A stretch of 64,000 nucleotides of DNA from Jannaschia pagri (GTDB taxonomy: Bacteria; Pseudomonadota; Alphaproteobacteria; Rhodobacterales; Rhodobacteraceae). Within the stretch, counting starts at the first letter, position 1, and each line of letters starts with the position of its first letter. Both the position numbers and the translations under genes were made by a program. The notes beneath the pieces were generated by a model. It saw only the letters and a list, made by a program, of their open reading frames with translations, made no database searches and was not told where the DNA came from. Positions 1 to 8,927 of the stretch are shown one piece after another. The stretch lies in contig NZ_BPFH01000001.1 of the NCBI RefSeq assembly GCF_019655435.1, positions 806,001 to 870,000 on the forward strand, read 5' to 3'.

Positions 1-693
1 GACCGATAGCATCGGCTCATTCACCGCCACCAACTGCCCCGTCATCATCGCATCATAGCCCACCCGCGCCGCCGAGGCCGCGCTCTGGCCCCGCCGGGTC
101 AACAGGGTCCCCTCCAGGTCCGCACGCGCGGCAAAATCCGTCTCCACGTAGCCGGGGGCCAGAACTGTCACCGTCACACCCTGTGGTCGCAACTCCTCAT
201 CGAGCGCCTGGCTGAAACTGTTCACATAGGCCTTGCTCGCGAAATAAGTCGCCTGCAACGGCCCCGGCATCATTCCAGCTGTGGACCCCACATTCAGGAT
301 CCGGCCCTTGCCGCGCGCGACCATGCCAGGCGCGATCCCATGGCACAGCGCCATCAGCGCGCGCACATTGACGTCCAACATAGCGAAGTCATCGGCCAAG
401 GCGCGATCCAGAAACGCCCCACTTCCCCCGAAGCCCGCATTGTTGATAAGCATCTCGACGGGCGCATCCCGCGCCGCCTCCAGAAGCGTCTCAACACCCT
501 CCGCCGTGCCCAAATCACAGGCCACCGGGGTGACCGAGACACCAAACTCCCCTTCCAACTCCGCCTTCACCGACTGGAGCGCCTCCAACCGACGCGCCGC
601 AACGATCAAATCGCCGCCCTTGCGGGCATGGTGCCGGGCCAAGGCGCGACCGATCCCGCCCGAGGCGCCGGTGACAACCGCCAAACGGCTCAT
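1..693 (-). CDS. SDR family NAD(P)-dependent oxidoreductase (3' end outside window)
   Basis: This is a short-chain dehydrogenase/reductase, a soluble Rossmann-fold oxidoreductase of unknown substrate. The N-terminus carries the cofactor motif TGASGGIG (about residues 8-15), then NNAG, then the catalytic YFASK (Y-x3-K), in the correct SDR order. About 230 residues are visible; the C-terminus lies before base 1. The start ATG overlaps the stop of the upstream gene by 4 bases (ATGA), so the two are translationally coupled. Family assignment is firm; the substrate cannot be read from the sequence. Confidence 0.9.
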   Translation of the reverse strand, partial: MSRLAVVTGASGGIGRALARHHARKGGDLIVAARRLEALQSVKAELEGEFGVSVTPVACDLGTAEGVETLLEAARDAPVEMLINNAGFGGSGAFLDRALADDFAMLDVNVRALMALCHGIAPGMVARGKGRILNVGSTAGMMPGPLQATYFASKAYVNSFSQALDEELRPQGVTVTVLAPGYVETDFAARADLEGTLLTRRGQSAASAARVGYDAMMTGQLVAVNEPMLSV

Positions 694-1247
694 GACTGAC
701 CTCCAAAATAGGCGTCCGCAGTCACATACCCGCCCGCTCGCATGGCGGGGCACCAACTCGCCTCAAAGCTCGTGTCACCCACCAACACGACCGCATCCGC
801 GGGCACGCCACCCGCGCGCAAGGCCTCGCTCAGCGAGGCCCGAAGCTCTGGCCAACGATCCGTGAACTGCGGCGCACGCGATGCCCACTCCAGCGGGGGC
901 GGCGCCTCAACGGGCAATGGCGCATGGACAAGCACCCCCCGGGCAGCCGCCACCTCGGCCACCTTGGCGGCACGGCTTTGCTCAATCTCTGCCGTGCGGA
1001 TCATGCGCAGCGCATTGGACGAAAACAAAAGCGCCGCGATGTCCCGCCCAGTGCCCGCGCGGATACTGGCATAGGTGCCATAGTCCAAACCCAACGCCGC
1101 CGCCCGGCGCACGCGCAGACGGACCACTTCCACGGGGACCGCCCCTTTGATCAGGTCCCGCCGCGCCCGACGCCATTGGTGCAGTCGCGCGGTATATCCG
1201 GTGTAATCGCGACCAGAGTTATGTCCGATCCCTGGGGTCTCTGCCAT
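690..1247 (-). CDS. Conserved hypothetical protein coupled to the SDR gene
   Basis: This encodes 185 residues that I do not recognise as a named family. The chosen start (MAETPGIGHNSG) gives an IGHNSG-type N-terminus. The rest is rich in Arg and Ala with no signal peptide or membrane segment, so it is probably cytoplasmic. The middle looks helical (RDIAALLFSSNALRMIRTAEIEQSRAAKVAEV) and the C-terminus contains GDTSFEASWCPAM. It overlaps the downstream SDR gene by 4 bases, so the two are probably co-expressed. An upstream in-frame ATG at 1295 would add 16 residues but looks less natural. Confidence 0.65.
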   Translation of the reverse strand: MAETPGIGHNSGRDYTGYTARLHQWRRARRDLIKGAVPVEVVRLRVRRAAALGLDYGTYASIRAGTGRDIAALLFSSNALRMIRTAEIEQSRAAKVAEVAAARGVLVHAPLPVEAPPPLEWASRAPQFTDRWPELRASLSEALRAGGVPADAVVLVGDTSFEASWCPAMRAGGYVTADAYFGGQS

Positions 1248-1383
1248 GCGCTTGGCCCTCCTGCTGTTCCAGCAGGGGGCCACGGTCCACGGCAAATATC
1301 AAGTCAGGGCAGGTCGACACCGAACCCAACCTCACCGGGCATGGCGCGAGGCTCCACAACACGCCATGCCCGCCCTCCCCAGG

Positions 1384-1626
1384 CTACCGCGCAGCTGCCA
1401 AACAGCCCGCGATTTGGTCCTTCAGATGCAGCCGCTCCCGCCGCAATTCTAAGGCATGGGTGTCAGAGCAAGGCTCCACATTGGTTTCCGCTCGGTGGAT
1501 CTCCCGATTGATGCGATGATACGCATCGGCCAGCTTGGCGACATGGCCGCTTTCGGCCTTCAATTGGGCCAGACGCGCAAGGTCATTGGGGAATTCTTCA
1601 GACAGGTCGTGGGGAACATGGCTCAT
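1384..1626 (-). CDS. DUF465/YdcH-like small protein
   Basis: This is an 80-residue helical protein starting MSHVPHDLSEEFP. It has the features of the YdcH/DUF465 family: an acidic N-terminal segment, a long amphipathic helix (LARLAQLKAESGHVAKLADAYHRINREIHRAE), and a C-terminal LRRERLHLKDQI segment. Members are small cytoplasmic proteins of unknown function, common in alphaproteobacteria. No partner is implied by the neighbours. An ATG further upstream (1692) would add 22 residues unlike the family. Confidence 0.8.
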   Translation of the reverse strand: MSHVPHDLSEEFPNDLARLAQLKAESGHVAKLADAYHRINREIHRAETNVEPCSDTHALELRRERLHLKDQIAGCLAAAR

Positions 1627-1713
1627 GGCAAGGCCTCCGCAGCTGTTGCCAAACCACCCTACGACAACCCGGGGCGGCCGCCCTTGACCCACATCAACAC
1701 AACCGGCGCCAAT

Positions 1714-1776
1714 CTTCTTCTCGGCAAAAATACCTCCGGGGGGCGGCCGAAGGCCGTTTGGGGGGCAGCGCCCCCC
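1714..1776 (-). repeat. 3'-end repeat element, copy 1 (hairpin plus GGAGGTATTTTTGCC)
   Basis: On the minus strand, downstream of riboflavin synthase, a hairpin GGGGGGC-loop-GCCCCCC (1760-1776) is followed by a G+C-rich linker and then GGAGGTATTTTTGCCGAGAAG. The same architecture recurs at 7124-7175 and 11529-11590, always just after a stop codon and on the strand of that gene. It is probably a transcript 3' end or an mRNA stability element. Confidence 0.6.
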
Positions 1777-1818
1777 TCAGCGACGCCAAAGGCGGCGCAA
1801 GCCAAAGGCATGCCGACG

Positions 1819-2427
1819 TCAGTCGGCGCAGTCCGCAAGGCGGGCGACGTACCGGGCGAGGGTGTCGATCTCTAGGTTGACGGCGTCGCCTTCGGCGGCG
1901 TCGCCCCAAGCTGTCACATCCTGGGTGTGCGGGATCATATTGACGCCGAAACGCGCGCCCTCTACCTCGTTCACGGTCAAAGATGTCCCGTTGAGCGCGA
2001 CAGACCCTTTGGGCGCGATAAAGCGCGCCAGGTCTGCGGGCGCCTCAAACAGGAAGCGCTTACTGTCGCCTTCGGGCGTGATCGACACGATCCGGGCAAC
2101 GCCATCCACGTGACCCGACACGATGTGCCCGCCCAATTCGTCGCCCACGCGTAAGGCGCGCTCCAGATTGATGCGCTGCCCTTCGGCCCACCCGGCGGCG
2201 CCGATGTTGGTCTTGCCCAAGCTTTCGGCGCTGACATCCACGTCGAACCAATGGCCCACCGCGTCCGTGCCCCGGTCCACCACCGTCAAACAGCAGCCGT
2301 CACAGGCGATCGAGGCCCCGATATCGATTCCCGCCGCCTCATAGGCCGTGCCAATGCGTGCGCGCATGTCGCCGCGCATCTCCACGCTGCGAATTTTTCC
2401 GATATCGGTGACAATTCCGGTGAACAT
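1819..2427 (-). CDS. ribE: Riboflavin synthase, alpha subunit
   Basis: This enzyme dismutates two 6,7-dimethyl-8-ribityllumazine molecules into riboflavin plus the pyrimidinedione. The protein is 202 residues, the normal family length, and begins with the diagnostic MFTGIV. It shows the two lumazine-binding repeats of the family: the N-terminal one with CDGCCLTVV and the second with ALNGTSLTVN, with GGHIVSGHVDG between them. No other rib gene lies in the window, so this copy sits outside a rib cluster. The start is fixed by MFTGIV; upstream codons would extend into unrelated sequence. Confidence 0.95.
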   Translation of the reverse strand: MFTGIVTDIGKIRSVEMRGDMRARIGTAYEAAGIDIGASIACDGCCLTVVDRGTDAVGHWFDVDVSAESLGKTNIGAAGWAEGQRINLERALRVGDELGGHIVSGHVDGVARIVSITPEGDSKRFLFEAPADLARFIAPKGSVALNGTSLTVNEVEGARFGVNMIPHTQDVTAWGDAAEGDAVNLEIDTLARYVARLADCAD

Positions 2428-2563
2428 TGCACCCCCCTTGGCTGAGATTATGCAGCTAATCCGCCACATCCCCTGCTGCAAGTGCCGCATTCGTGACACA
2501 AAGCAGCCTTTCCCACGCCCAGGCGTGTTTCGATAACGGAAACCAATCGTGTCGGAGGATGAC
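2428..2563. promoter_or_regulatory. Divergent intergenic region, ribE / kpsS
   Basis: This 136-base gap separates divergent ribE and kpsS and must hold both promoters. The only clear site is the kpsS ribosome-binding sequence GGAGG at 2554-2558, six bases before the ATG. No FMN riboswitch is apparent. Confidence 0.5.
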
Positions 2564-3847
2564 ATGCGCCCAGCGCGCCGCTTCCTGTTCTTGCAAGGAC
2601 CCCATGGGCCCTTTTTCCACCACCTTGGGGGGCTTCTCCGGGCGGCGGGGTGTGAGACATGGCGCGTGGCCTTCAACCGGGGTGATGATGCTTTTTGGTT
2701 CGACCGGCGCAGCCTGATCCCATTTCAAGCGGACGCGGCCACTTGGCCAGAGGCCTGCGCGTCCTTGATGGCCGAGAAAGGGATCACAGATCTCGTCCTC
2801 TATGGGGATACGCGCCCCATTCATGCCGAGGCGATCAAGATCGCCCGCGACCGGGGGCTGACCATCCATGTCTTCGAAGAAGGCTATTTGCGTCCCTGGT
2901 GGGTCAGCTATGAACGCGGCGGCTCCAACGCCAATTCCCGCCTCATGACCAAATCCGTGGCCGCAATGCAGGCAGAACTGGCCGAGTTGGACCTGGATCT
3001 CCCCGATGCGCCCGCCCACTGGGGGGACATGCGGCACCATGTGTATTACGGGATGCTCTATCACTGGTTCGTGCTGTCGCGGCCCGGCAAGTACCGCGCC
3101 TATCGCCCCCATCGCCAGGTCACCGTCCTTAAGGAATTCCGCCTGTACTTGCGACGGCTTGTGACCATGCCCTTCACGGCCCTGGAGCGTCGCTTAGCGA
3201 CCCGCCGGATCACCCATGGTGGCTTCCCCTACCATTTGTGCCTGATGCAGTTGGAACACGACGCCAGTTTCCAGGCCCATTCGCCCTACGCCTCCATGAC
3301 CGAGTTCTTGGAAGAGGTCATCGCAGGGTTCGCCCGCGGCGCGCCCGCCCACCACCATCTCGTGCTGAAGGCCCATCCCCTGGAGGACGGGCGGGCGCCA
3401 ATCCAGGCCACGATCCGACGCCTTGTGGCCGAACACAATCTGGCGGGCCGGGTGCATTATCTGCGCGGCGGCAAGCTGGCGGGCCTCATGAACGAAGCGC
3501 GCAGCGCCATCACCGTCAATTCGACCGCCGCGCAACAGGCGCTCTGGCGCGGGCTACCGCTCAAGGCCCTGGGCCGGTCGGTCTATTCCAAGCCCGAGTT
3601 CGTGAGCGATCAACCCATCGAGGCCTTCTTCGCCGACCCCGACCGCCCCGACAGCCGCGCCTACCGCGATTACCGCCACTACCTGCTGGAAACCTCCCAG
3701 GTGGCGGGCGGCTTTTACTCGGCGCGCGGCCGCAGGCAACTTCTCCGCCAGGTCGTCGACATGATGTTGTCCGATCTGGACCCCTATGACCGCCTCTCCG
3801 CTGGCAAACCGGTGCCGAGGCAGAATTTGAAACTGGTGTCCGGTTAG
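2564..3847 (+). CDS. kpsS: Capsular polysaccharide protein KpsS/LipB family (beta-Kdo transferase)
   Basis: KpsS-family proteins are cytoplasmic/peripheral-membrane glycosyltransferases that, with KpsC, add the beta-Kdo linker joining group 2-type capsules to their lipid anchor. The 427-residue protein starts MRPARRFLFLQGPHGPFF and has the family sequence around TVNSTAAQQALWRGLP and LGRSVYSKPEFVS, plus VLKAHPLEDG. An in-frame GTG at 2549 exists, but its following codons contain the GGAGG that serves the ATG at 2564. It leads a run with an export lipoprotein and kpsC. Confidence 0.88.
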   Translation: MRPARRFLFLQGPHGPFFHHLGGLLRAAGCETWRVAFNRGDDAFWFDRRSLIPFQADAATWPEACASLMAEKGITDLVLYGDTRPIHAEAIKIARDRGLTIHVFEEGYLRPWWVSYERGGSNANSRLMTKSVAAMQAELAELDLDLPDAPAHWGDMRHHVYYGMLYHWFVLSRPGKYRAYRPHRQVTVLKEFRLYLRRLVTMPFTALERRLATRRITHGGFPYHLCLMQLEHDASFQAHSPYASMTEFLEEVIAGFARGAPAHHHLVLKAHPLEDGRAPIQATIRRLVAEHNLAGRVHYLRGGKLAGLMNEARSAITVNSTAAQQALWRGLPLKALGRSVYSKPEFVSDQPIEAFFADPDRPDSRAYRDYRHYLLETSQVAGGFYSARGRRQLLRQVVDMMLSDLDPYDRLSAGKPVPRQNLKLVSG

Positions 3848-3930
3848 GATACCTTGAACCAAGCAGACAACGCCCAGACGGGGGCTAACCCCCGCAAAGT
3901 GGCACCGAGGCAGAGCGAAAGGGCAAAACC

Positions 3931-5070
3931 GTGAGCAGACAGCTACGCCGGGGGGCGAAGACCATCGCCCTGTTCCTGGCCGTGACGGTGGTCGCATCCT
4001 GCGCGACCCTTCCCCGGTCGGGACCAAACAAGCGCGAGATTTTCGCAGGCTCCGTCCTGCGCGAAGGGGACGCTTTCGTCGTCTCCGTCAACGACCGGGT
4101 CACGACCGCGACCGCCGTGACCCCGGCACTGGGCTTTTCCCAGTCGTTCCAGAACGCCAACCCCATCGGCGCCGACACCATCCGTCCTGGCGACACCCTG
4201 GGCTTGATTATCTATGAGAACGTCGAAGATGGCCTGCTAACCAACACAGGCGCCTCGGCCAGCCTCATTGACGAGGTGCAGGTCGACAGCGCTGGCATGA
4301 TCTTTATCCCCTACGCCGGACGCATCCGCGCAGCGGGCAACACGCCCGAGGCGCTGCGCCGGGTCATCACCCGCCGCTTGGACGAACAAACCCCCGATCC
4401 CCAGGTGCTGGTCCGGCGCCTGGCGGGCGACGGCGCCACGGTCAGCATCGTCGGCGGCGCGGGCGCCCAGGGCGTCTACCCCATCGAACGGCCCACCCGC
4501 ACGCTCACGGCCATGATCGCCGCCGCCGGGGGCATCTCCATTGAGCCTGACATCGCCTTGGTGTCCGTCAGCCGGGGCAACCGGACCGAAACGGCGTACC
4601 TGCGCGACCTCTATCGCAACCCGCACCTAGACATCGCTCTGCGCGACGGCGACCGGATCTTCATCGAAGAGGACACCCGGTCCTTCACCGTCCTCGGCGC
4701 CACGGGTGCCCAAACCCGGCTGGAGTTCCAGGCCGAGGTCATCTCCGCCATCGAAGCCCTAGCCCAGGTCGGCGGTCTCAACGCCACCCTGGCCAACCCC
4801 ACGGGCGTCTTTGTCTTTCGCAATGAACCCGAAGAAATCGCCGAGGCCGTCTTGGGCCGCGACGATCTCGATGGCACCCAACGCCTCGTCTATGTGCTCG
4901 ACCTCACCCAGCCGACGGGCATGTTCAACGCACGAGATTTCATCATCCGGTCCGGCGATACCGTCTATGTGACCGAGGCCCCCATCGTGGCCTGGAACCG
5001 GTCGGTTGCTGCGATCTTCGGCTCGCTTGGCACGATTTCCAGCACCTCGGCCACGCTCGGGATCGAATGA
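3931..5070 (+). CDS. Outer-membrane polysaccharide export lipoprotein (Wza/KpsD/BexD family)
   Basis: This is a 379-residue lipoprotein of the polysaccharide biosynthesis/export family, which forms the periplasmic and outer-membrane channel for capsule release. The N-terminus is a lipoprotein signal with a cysteine near residue 23 (VVASC). The Poly_export domain follows (IRPGDTLGLIIYENVEDG), then SLBB-type domains (VSIVGGAGAQGVYPI, FTVLGATGAQTRLEF). Translation appears to start at GTG 3931, with a weak upstream Shine-Dalgarno. It lies between kpsS and kpsC, which supports a capsule role. The inner-membrane ABC exporter genes are not in this window. Confidence 0.88.
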   Translation: MSRQLRRGAKTIALFLAVTVVASCATLPRSGPNKREIFAGSVLREGDAFVVSVNDRVTTATAVTPALGFSQSFQNANPIGADTIRPGDTLGLIIYENVEDGLLTNTGASASLIDEVQVDSAGMIFIPYAGRIRAAGNTPEALRRVITRRLDEQTPDPQVLVRRLAGDGATVSIVGGAGAQGVYPIERPTRTLTAMIAAAGGISIEPDIALVSVSRGNRTETAYLRDLYRNPHLDIALRDGDRIFIEEDTRSFTVLGATGAQTRLEFQAEVISAIEALAQVGGLNATLANPTGVFVFRNEPEEIAEAVLGRDDLDGTQRLVYVLDLTQPTGMFNARDFIIRSGDTVYVTEAPIVAWNRSVAAIFGSLGTISSTSATLGIE

Positions 5071-5107
5071 GCCACGGGCGGCCCCAAAGCGGGTCGCCGG
5101 TCCGACC

Positions 5108-7105
5108 ATGACCACGCCCATCGTCGCGCGCTTCTTGTCAGCGGGGTTCTTCAACCACCGTATTCGCCGCATTGCCTGGCTGGCGGGCGTTGACCTGCGC
5201 CCTGGCTGGCCCCGCGCGGGGGAGCATCTGGCGTCCTGGGGCCTTGAGGGTCCCTCGGCCCGACGCGCCGCCAAGGTCGCCGCCCGCACCGGCGCCCCAA
5301 TCCTCTATTTCGAAGACGCCTGGCTCCGATCCCTGCACCCCGGTCGCGGCGGAGAGCCGACCCACGGCCTGTTGATCGACCGCCAGGCCCCCCATTTCGA
5401 CGCCTCCCGCCCGTCGGATCTGGAAACCCTACTGGCCACCCATCCCTTCGACGATGGGGATCTTCTGGCGCGGACCCGCGCCGCCATGGCGGAATGGCGC
5501 AGCCCCGGCGTCACCAAATACGCCGCCACCCGCGCCGATCTAACTCCGCCCGACCCTGGCTATGTCCTCGTCATCGACCAAACGCGGGGCGATGCCTCCA
5601 TCACCCATGGTGGCGCCACGGAAACAACCTTCCGCGAGATGCTGATGCTCGCGCGCGAGGACCACCCGAACACGCCTGTCCTCATCAAAACCCACCCGGA
5701 GACCGAGCAGGGCCACCGCGCCGGTCACTACACCGAGGCCGATGCCACCCATGGCGCAACCTTGGAAACACGTCCCCTGTCCCCGGCGGTGCTCTTGGCG
5801 GGCGCCTCCGCCGTCTACACCGTCAGCAGCCAGATGGGGCTGGAGGCGATCCTCCACGGCCACCGCCCCCAGACATTCGGTCAACCTGCCTGGTCCGGCT
5901 GGGGCCTTGATGATGCGCGCCAGCCCGTCACACGGCGGCAACGGACCCTGACGCGCACGCAACTCTTTGCCGCAACCGCGGTCCTCTACCCGAAGTGGTA
6001 CGACCCCCATCGCGACCGCCTGTGCGACCCCCTCGACGTGATCCGCATCCTGGAGGCCCGCGCCCGCGCCTGGCGCGAGGATCACTTGGGCTGGACAGCC
6101 CAAGGCTTCCGCCTGTGGAAGCGTCGCCCTGTCCAGCGTTTCCTCTCCGGCAAAGTCAGATTCACCGACCGTCCAGGCCCACGACACATGATCTGGGGAG
6201 CGGGAAACGACGTCGGACAGGGATCACCCCTAGATCACCCCAGGGTCACCCCTGCGGTGACGCGGGTCGAAGACGGGTTTCTACGCTCCCGCGGCCTGGG
6301 CGCAGAACTGGTCCCGCCCCTCTCCCTCGTGCTCGATTCCCAAGGCATCTACTATGACCCGAGCCGCCGGTCCGACCTGGAAGATGCCGTGATCCGCGCC
6401 GCCGCTTTGCCGCCCGAGGCCCTGGCCCGCGCCCGTGACCTGCGCGCCCAGATCATCGCCCTCGGCCTGACGAAATACAACCTAGACGGTGCCACCGACG
6501 CCCTGCCCGACCGCCCCTTTATCCTGGTTCCGGGACAAGTATCCGACGATGCGTCGATCCGACTTGGGACGGATCAAACCCCTGACAATAAGTCACTTTT
6601 GCGCCGGGTCCGGGCGAACAATCCAGGCGCCGTGATCGTCTACAAGCCGCACCCCGACGTCGAGGCCGGTCTTCGCGACGGCGCCATCCAGGCCAACGAT
6701 GCCGACATCGTCGCGCACCAGTCAGACCCCCTCGCCCTGACGACCAGGGCCTCCGCCGTCTGGACCCTGACCTCCGGTCTCGGGTTCGAAGCCCTCCTTC
6801 GCGACGTCCCCGTCACCACCCTGGGCGCGCCCTTCTACGCCGGCTGGGGCCTCACGACCGACCTCGGGCGCATCCCGGCCCGCCGCAAGGCCGCCCGCCC
6901 CAGCCTCGATGCGCTCACCCAAGCCGTTCTCATTGATTATCCGCGATATTTCGACCCTGTCACCGGCACCCCCTGCCCGCCCGAAGCGGCCATCCACCGC
7001 CTCGCCCATGGCCCCTGGCCCAGTCCCGGCCCCGCGAACAGAGCCCTCTCCAAAGCCCAAGGTGCCCTCGCCAATTACGCCTGGATATGGCGCAAATACA
7101 TGTAA
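5108..7105 (+). CDS. kpsC: Capsular polysaccharide protein KpsC (tandem beta-Kdo transferase)
   Basis: This 665-residue protein has the internal duplication typical of KpsC, two glycosyltransferase modules that build the alternating Kdo linker. Paired motifs show it: FEDAWLRSLHPG and VEDGFLRSRGLG; DQTRGDASITHGG and GQVSDDASIRLG; IKTHPETEQG and YKPHPDVEAG; GWGLDDAR and GWGLTTDL. The start at ATG 5108 (MTTPIVARFL) gives the usual N-terminus; it begins 37 bases after the export lipoprotein ends. It completes a kpsS-export-kpsC set. Confidence 0.92.
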   Translation: MTTPIVARFLSAGFFNHRIRRIAWLAGVDLRPGWPRAGEHLASWGLEGPSARRAAKVAARTGAPILYFEDAWLRSLHPGRGGEPTHGLLIDRQAPHFDASRPSDLETLLATHPFDDGDLLARTRAAMAEWRSPGVTKYAATRADLTPPDPGYVLVIDQTRGDASITHGGATETTFREMLMLAREDHPNTPVLIKTHPETEQGHRAGHYTEADATHGATLETRPLSPAVLLAGASAVYTVSSQMGLEAILHGHRPQTFGQPAWSGWGLDDARQPVTRRQRTLTRTQLFAATAVLYPKWYDPHRDRLCDPLDVIRILEARARAWREDHLGWTAQGFRLWKRRPVQRFLSGKVRFTDRPGPRHMIWGAGNDVGQGSPLDHPRVTPAVTRVEDGFLRSRGLGAELVPPLSLVLDSQGIYYDPSRRSDLEDAVIRAAALPPEALARARDLRAQIIALGLTKYNLDGATDALPDRPFILVPGQVSDDASIRLGTDQTPDNKSLLRRVRANNPGAVIVYKPHPDVEAGLRDGAIQANDADIVAHQSDPLALTTRASAVWTLTSGLGFEALLRDVPVTTLGAPFYAGWGLTTDLGRIPARRKAARPSLDALTQAVLIDYPRYFDPVTGTPCPPEAAIHRLAHGPWPSPGPANRALSKAQGALANYAWIWRKYM

Positions 7106-7123
7106 AACTTACCTAAAATCCCG

Positions 7124-7175
7124 CTTCTTCTCGGCCAAAATACCTCCGGGGGCCCGAAGGGCGGGGCAGAGCCCC
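7124..7175 (-). repeat. 3'-end repeat element, copy 2
   Basis: On the minus strand at the end of the parA gene, the hairpin GGGGC-TCT-GCCCC (7163-7175) touches the parA stop codon. It is followed by a C/G-rich linker and GGAGGTATTTTGGCCGAGAAG. The order and sequence match copies at 1714-1776 and 11529-11590. It probably terminates or stabilises the parA transcript and may also serve convergent kpsC. Confidence 0.6.
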
Positions 7176-7816
7176 TACGACGGGTCCAACTTGGCCAGAA
7201 CCTCATCCACAAGCGCCGAAATCTCCCCTGCGGCCACGGCTGCGCCAGCGTATTCGGCGACGCCCTGACCGGCCCCCAGCGCCTCAGCATAGGCGACGCG
7301 GTTCGCGATCACAGCGGTGGCCGCATCTGCCGCGAGACCGCTCAAGGCGCCTTGCACCGCTGTCGTCAACTTCGTGCCAGCCCGGGCGCGGTTGAGCACG
7401 GCCAAGGGCCGCTTCCCCTCGCGCTCGGCCATCTCCAAGACGCCTTCCGTCGCCCAAAGATCCACTTGACTGGCCGTCACCGGAACAACGATCAGGTCAG
7501 ACGCCTTGAGCGCAGGTTTCAAATCGCTGTCGATTTTCGGCGGGGTATCGATCAACACAAAATCATGGGAATCCTTATACTTGGAGGCTTCATAGCTGAC
7601 CCCCCAGGCCGAGGCGGTTGAAAAAGTGATGTCCCCTTTCAGCCCGGCCTCACGCTCGAACCGGGTCATGAACCATCGCCCAAGGGACCCTTGCGGATCG
7701 CTGTCCAAAAGCGCCACGCCATAGCCCCGTGACGCCAATTCCACCGCCAGATGGGCACAGAGCGTTGTCTTGCCCGAGCCGCCCTTCTGCTGGGCAAAGG
7801 TCAAAATCGTCGCCAT
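7175..7816 (-). CDS. ParA/MinD-family ATPase (orphan)
   Basis: This is a 213-residue cytoplasmic ATPase with the deviant Walker A motif KGGSGKTT near the N-terminus, the Walker A' segment LLDSDPQGS, and Walker B-like VLIDTPP. These proteins dimerise with ATP on DNA or membrane to partition plasmids, chromosomes or protein clusters. No parB or replication gene is adjacent. With its short length this suggests an orphan positioning ATPase rather than a chromosome-segregation pair; that is inference. The start at MATILTFAQQ gives the canonical N-terminus. Confidence 0.88.
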   Translation of the reverse strand: MATILTFAQQKGGSGKTTLCAHLAVELASRGYGVALLDSDPQGSLGRWFMTRFEREAGLKGDITFSTASAWGVSYEASKYKDSHDFVLIDTPPKIDSDLKPALKASDLIVVPVTASQVDLWATEGVLEMAEREGKRPLAVLNRARAGTKLTTAVQGALSGLAADAATAVIANRVAYAEALGAGQGVAEYAGAAVAAGEISALVDEVLAKLDPS

Positions 7817-7874
7817 GCAAACCCCCCGTGCTGCGCCGCAGCAGGATGCAGCGCAGCTTGTGAAAAGGTCAATG

Positions 7875-8894
7875 TTATTGTGATCGTACCGTCGATCCGG
7901 CCACAAATTCGCATGGCAAGCAGGTGATCCGTGGGCTGCTGACGCCATTGAGACGCGCCAAAAGATGCCGCGCGCCCACCTGGCCGATCTGCCGCCGGGG
8001 TGAGGCCATGGTGGTCAACGGCCGGGGCAGAACAGTTGTCAGGTCTAAGCCATTGAACCCCACGATGCCGATGTCTTCGGGAACGCGCAAACCGGCCCGC
8101 TGGGCCGCCATCATCCCGCCGAACGCCATATTGTCCGTGAGGAAGAACACGACGTCCGGTGCATCGGCCAGGTCGATTTGGCCAAACCCTTCGGCGCCCA
8201 CGACAAAACTATTGCCGCCGAGCCCCCCTCGGCGGACCAACTCGCGCGCGCCGACGGCCCGGAACGCATCTGAGACGCCTTCGGCCCGCATGTCGGCGCG
8301 GTGATCCATCCCCGGCGGCGCGCCCACGTAGACGGGCGCGCGGTATCCCATCTCCGCGATCCGGCGCCCGAGGGCCAAGCCTTCGCGGTAGTGGTCGATG
8401 CCCACACAGAGGTCGATGGGGTCGTCGGTGACGTCCCAGATCTCCAGCGTGGGGATACGTCCGCGGATCAACCGGGCCCGCAACTCTGGATCGTGATCCA
8501 CGCCCGTCAGGATCACCGCCGCCGGACGCCAGGCCAGGAACCGCTCGGCCCAGGACAACTCCCGCGCAGGGTCGTAGTCGGTGGTATCCATCACCGAAGA
8601 ATAGCCGGCCTGGTCAAAGATCCGACGCATCCCTTCGAGGATGTCGGGGAACACATCGTTGAACAGGGTCGGAAACGAGATCCCGATCAGATTGGCGTTC
8701 GTTGCCGCCAGCGCCCGCGCGCTGGAAGACGGCACGTAGTTCATGTCTTGGGCGAGCGACAGAATCCTCTGACGGGTCATCTCCGAGACGCCTTCGACAC
8801 CGCGCATGGACCGCGAAACTGTCATGACGGAGACCCCTGCACGTCGTGCAACGTCTTGGATGGTGGTCCGGTCGGGCTCAGGCGTCTTGGGCAT
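7875..8894 (-). CDS. LacI-family transcriptional regulator
   Basis: This is a 339-residue LacI/GalR regulator. The N-terminal helix-turn-helix is clear (TIQDVARRAGVSVMTVSRSM, about residues 11-30), followed by the hinge helix (SSSARALA) and a periplasmic-binding-protein-like sugar domain (GISFPTLFNDVF; GIVGFNGLDLT). It is divergent from a sugar-type ABC importer, so it most likely represses that operon until its sugar is present. Palindromic candidate operators lie between the two genes. The inducer is unknown. Confidence 0.93.
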   Translation of the reverse strand: MPKTPEPDRTTIQDVARRAGVSVMTVSRSMRGVEGVSEMTRQRILSLAQDMNYVPSSSARALAATNANLIGISFPTLFNDVFPDILEGMRRIFDQAGYSSVMDTTDYDPARELSWAERFLAWRPAAVILTGVDHDPELRARLIRGRIPTLEIWDVTDDPIDLCVGIDHYREGLALGRRIAEMGYRAPVYVGAPPGMDHRADMRAEGVSDAFRAVGARELVRRGGLGGNSFVVGAEGFGQIDLADAPDVVFFLTDNMAFGGMMAAQRAGLRVPEDIGIVGFNGLDLTTVLPRPLTTMASPRRQIGQVGARHLLARLNGVSSPRITCLPCEFVAGSTVRSQ

Positions 8895-8927
8895 TCTCTA
8901 ATTTTTTCTGTAACTTGCGAGATTTTT

